This document shows, one piece after another, positions 62,206-64,000 of a stretch of DNA of 64,000 nucleotides. Source of the stretch: Pseudomonas sp. NKUCC02_KPG (GTDB taxonomy: Bacteria; Pseudomonadota; Gammaproteobacteria; Pseudomonadales; Pseudomonadaceae); assembly GCF_019345465.1 (NCBI RefSeq), contig NZ_JAHKRC010000010.1, forward strand, positions 156,761 through 220,760, written 5' to 3'. Within the stretch, counting starts at the first letter, position 1; every line of letters starts with the position of its first letter. The notes under the pieces were generated by a model. The model was not told the DNA's origin. It saw only the letters and a program-made list of their open reading frames with translations, and did not search any database. The translations under genes and the position numbers were made by a program.

Positions 62206-62256
62206 ATGCCGGTCAGTCATGGGTGGAGCTCCACCTCTCCCCTGACTGACTGGCAT
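62206..62256. promoter_or_regulatory. Nested inverted repeat in the leader of the MFS-amidase operon
   Basis: ATGCCGGTCAGTCA (62206-62219) pairs with TGACTGACTGGCAT (62243-62256) with one mismatch; inside lies the perfect 14-bp palindrome GGTGGAGCTCCACC (62222-62235). It lies between the predicted start of transcription (about 62,302) and the ATG at 62148, so it may be a leader hairpin or a second operator. Confidence 0.5.
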
Positions 62257-62285
62257 TAGCCGGTGTCGGCGTATTTTTATTGTTT

Positions 62286-62303
62286 TACCCAAACGTTTGG
62301 GCT
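62286..62303. promoter_or_regulatory. LacI-family operator O1
   Basis: TACCCAAACGTTTGGGCT contains the perfect 14-bp palindrome CCCAAACGTTTGGG (62288-62301), the typical LacI/GalR layout with a central CG. It covers the predicted transcription start of the MFS-amidase operon. Confidence 0.85.
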
Positions 62304-62308
62304 GGCGA

Positions 62309-62337
62309 AATGTAGAGCGCAGAAAAGTTTGAGTCAA
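62309..62337 (-). promoter_or_regulatory. Sigma-70 promoter of the MFS-amidase operon
   Basis: On the minus strand TTGACT (62332-62337) and TACATT (62309-62314) are separated by exactly 17 nt. Operator O2 overlaps the -35 and O1 lies just after the -10. Confidence 0.8.
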
Positions 62338-62347
62338 ACGTTTGGGT
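62334..62347. promoter_or_regulatory. LacI-family operator O2
   Basis: TCAAACGTTTGGGT carries the palindromic core CAAACGTTTG (62335-62344). Its centre lies 45 bp from that of O1. It overlaps the -35 of the MFS-amidase promoter, and lies about 40 bp upstream of a TAGAAT (62384-62389) that may be the -10 of the lacI-like gene. Confidence 0.8.
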
Positions 62348-62428
62348 AAAGATTTATTTCCGGGAAGGTGCGCCCTATTCGGGTAGAATTCGCGCGCTAA
62401 ACAACGGACTGCCGGAAATCCCCAGAAC

Positions 62429-63457
62429 ATGCCAAATCAATCTCGCCCCGCCACCCTGAAGTCCATGGCTACTGCACTGGGAGTGCATGTTTCCACGGTG
62501 TCACGGGTGCTCAATGGCGATCCGGCCGGGGTCGAGCGAGCGGCGTCGGCCGAGGTAGTGGCGCGTATTCGTGCATTGGCAAAAGAGCTGGATTATCGAC
62601 CGAACACGCAGGCATCTAACCTGAAATTGCGTAAAAGTCAGGAAATCTGCGTGCTCATGCCGCGCCTCACCGACCTGGTGATGGCGACCATCTACGACAG
62701 CATTGACAGTGCGGCCGAGCAGGCTGGCTACCTCACGTTCGTGTCCAACACCGACGACCAGCAACCGCGTCAGATGGCCCGTGCCGAACATGCCCTGCGC
62801 CGCTCGGTGGCCGGGCTGATCGTGGGCGACTCCCATGTGGGTGACACCCAGCCCCTGCTCGACCTGTTGGCACGCAAGCACATTCCCTACGTACTGGTCA
62901 GCCGCCAGATCACCGGGCAACTGGTGGCTTGCAGCGACGATGAGTTGGGGGGCTGGCTGGCGGCCGAGCACCTGTTTCAATTGGGCTGTCGGGATGTGGC
63001 GATTCTCGCAGGCGAACGGCATGCCTCCACCGGGGCGGACCGTACTCGCGGTTTTACCCGTTATTACCGCGAGCAAGGCATCACATTGCGCCCGGAGTGG
63101 ACCCTCAATGGCCCGTTCGACAGCCTCACCGGGCATAAACAGGGCGAGTACCTGCTGGGGCTCACCCCGCAACCGAAGGCGTTTTTCGCGGTCAACGACT
63201 TCCTTGCCATCGGCTTGATGGGTGCTGCGCGCGACAAGGGCTTGATGCCCGGCAAAGACATTGCCGTCGTCGGCTTCAACGACATCCCCCTGGCCAGCGA
63301 ACTGATGGTGCCGTTGACCAGCGTGCGCCTGCCTTTGTCAGAGATGGGGCAACACGCCGTTGAACTGCTGCTCAAGCGCATCCGGGGCGAGGCTGCCGAG
63401 TCCATCACCCTGACCCCGCAGCTGCAGGTGCGGGCGAGTTCTGCGCGGGTTGTTTGA
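62429..63457 (+). CDS. LacI-family transcriptional repressor
   Basis: A 342-residue repressor with an N-terminal LacI helix-turn-helix (TLKSMATALGVHVSTVSRVLNGD) with hinge YRPNTQASNLKLRKS, then a periplasmic-binding-like effector domain (FAVNDFLAIGLMGAARDKGL, VVGFNDIPLASELMVPLTSVR). It is divergent from the MFS-amidase operon and two palindromic operators lie in the shared region. The inducer is unknown. Confidence 0.93.
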   Translation: MPNQSRPATLKSMATALGVHVSTVSRVLNGDPAGVERAASAEVVARIRALAKELDYRPNTQASNLKLRKSQEICVLMPRLTDLVMATIYDSIDSAAEQAGYLTFVSNTDDQQPRQMARAEHALRRSVAGLIVGDSHVGDTQPLLDLLARKHIPYVLVSRQITGQLVACSDDELGGWLAAEHLFQLGCRDVAILAGERHASTGADRTRGFTRYYREQGITLRPEWTLNGPFDSLTGHKQGEYLLGLTPQPKAFFAVNDFLAIGLMGAARDKGLMPGKDIAVVGFNDIPLASELMVPLTSVRLPLSEMGQHAVELLLKRIRGEAAESITLTPQLQVRASSARVV

Positions 63458-63689
63458 ACCACACGCTCAGGTCGCGTTGACGCCAACGCCTGCTCTGCCC
63501 CATTCAATCCTTACTTCTTCTGCCCTTATCTGAAGAAGCAATTTCGAACACCTGAAAATTCTCTCCTTCTTTAGGAAGCGTCTTACATCAATCCGTTTGG
63601 TGCCCTGCTAGCTTGCACGGCACTTTTGAGCCTGCTCAGGCTCAGGTATCGCAACGCCCTTCTTTATCCCCCGCTTAAGGACAAGCCTA

Positions 63690-64000
63690 TGTTCGCGCCG
63701 GCCAACGCTGCGCATTTCACGTTACTGATCCCCTCTGTTCGCAACGACTTCAAGGTCCTGGCCTTTGATGGCACTGAAACCATCAGCCGCTTGTATGCGA
63801 TCCACATCGAACTGGTCAGCGAGTACCCCGATTTCGATCTGGAGAGCCTGCTCTGTCAGCCCGCTTTTCTTCAGTTTGGTCTCAATGGCGAAGGCATTCA
63901 TGGCCATATCGAAGAGGTCTTCGTAGGCGAGTCCGGTCGCCGCCTGACCCGTTATCAATTAACCCTCGTGCCTGCCCTGCACTACGTGCAGTTCAGTCAT
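63690..64000 (+). CDS. vgrG: Type VI secretion VgrG spike protein, N-terminal part, cut by window edge
   Basis: The first 103 codons match the VgrG gp27-like start: FTLLIPSVRNDFKVLAFDGTE, then LYAIHIELVSEYPDFDLESLLCQPAFL, HGHIEEVFVGESGRRLTRYQ and LTLVPALHYV. VgrG forms the tip of the T6SS tube and carries effectors; an effector gene often follows. AAGGA is 8 nt before the ATG. The rest lies beyond the window. Confidence 0.88.

Noticed and set aside
62164..62430. Minus-strand 88-codon frame between the MFS and LacI genes
   Set aside because: It runs through the two LacI operators, the promoter and the leader hairpin, so it is regulatory DNA, not a gene.
63628..63643. Short palindrome GAGCCTGCTCAGGCTC before the VgrG gene
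   Set aside because: A 7-bp stem with a 2-nt loop and no U-run; too short to call a terminator or operator.

Overview
The window looks like a high-GC Pseudomonas chromosome, probably of the fluorescens group. The evidence is tightly packed operons with ATGA-type overlaps, REP-like intergenic repeats, an Fe-type nitrile hydratase locus of the P. chlororaphis kind, a CsbD-like stress protein and the start of a VgrG gene. No rRNA, tRNA, CRISPR array or intact insertion sequence was seen.

Region A (1-34,309, almost all minus strand) is a large catabolic island for a bulky hydrophobic CoA-activated substrate, steroid-like or terpenoid-like. It encodes three acyl-CoA ligases, four acyl-CoA dehydrogenases (FadE/ChsE-like, probably two heteromeric pairs), three MaoC-type hydratase proteins (two fused to DUF35), two SCP2/Ltp2-type thiolase-aldolases, four SDR-type oxidoreductases, an aldehyde dehydrogenase, two KstD-like flavoproteins and a flavin reductase with a C-terminal sensor-like domain. 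It also has the envelope set that often travels with such islands (RND/MMPL exporter, YCF48/BNR protein, DUF1302, DUF1329) and an MFS transporter. No ring-cleavage dioxygenase or Ksh-type oxygenase lies in the window, so this is the activation, side-chain and peripheral oxidation part of a pathway. The hidden signal is an 18-bp dyad, consensus about TMGTCYNNTNRGACGATG, found nine times. Each copy lies upstream of a transcription unit of the island, and a -10-like hexamer begins exactly 20 nt after it every time: a candidate regulon for which no regulator is assigned. Three decayed genes (an OYE flavin oxidoreductase, an MFS transporter and a crotonase) show the island has been remodelled by duplication and internal deletion.

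Region B (34,657-45,387) is a TetR gene, then an AraC gene divergent from a complete aldoxime-nitrile-amide-acid-CoA operon: heme aldoxime dehydratase, outer-membrane channel, amidase, Fe-type nitrile hydratase alpha and beta, CobW/P47K activator, acyl-CoA ligase and a TetR regulator. Two promoters, before the aldoxime dehydratase and before the amidase, share 21-bp-spaced direct half-sites and an identical 27-nt offset to CCTAATTT, as expected for an AraC-family activator.

Region C (45,537-57,798) holds csbD, a LysE exporter, a LysR regulator, and one long operon made of a flavin monooxygenase, a complete peptide-type ABC importer and two carboxymuconolactone-decarboxylase-like proteins. A tandem pair of 147-bp inverted-repeat elements and another LysR gene follow.

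Region D (58,013-64,000) has a secreted DUF4432 aldose-epimerase-like protein, an amidase plus MFS operon divergent from a LacI regulator with two operators bracketing a sigma-70 promoter, and the first 103 codons of a VgrG spike protein.
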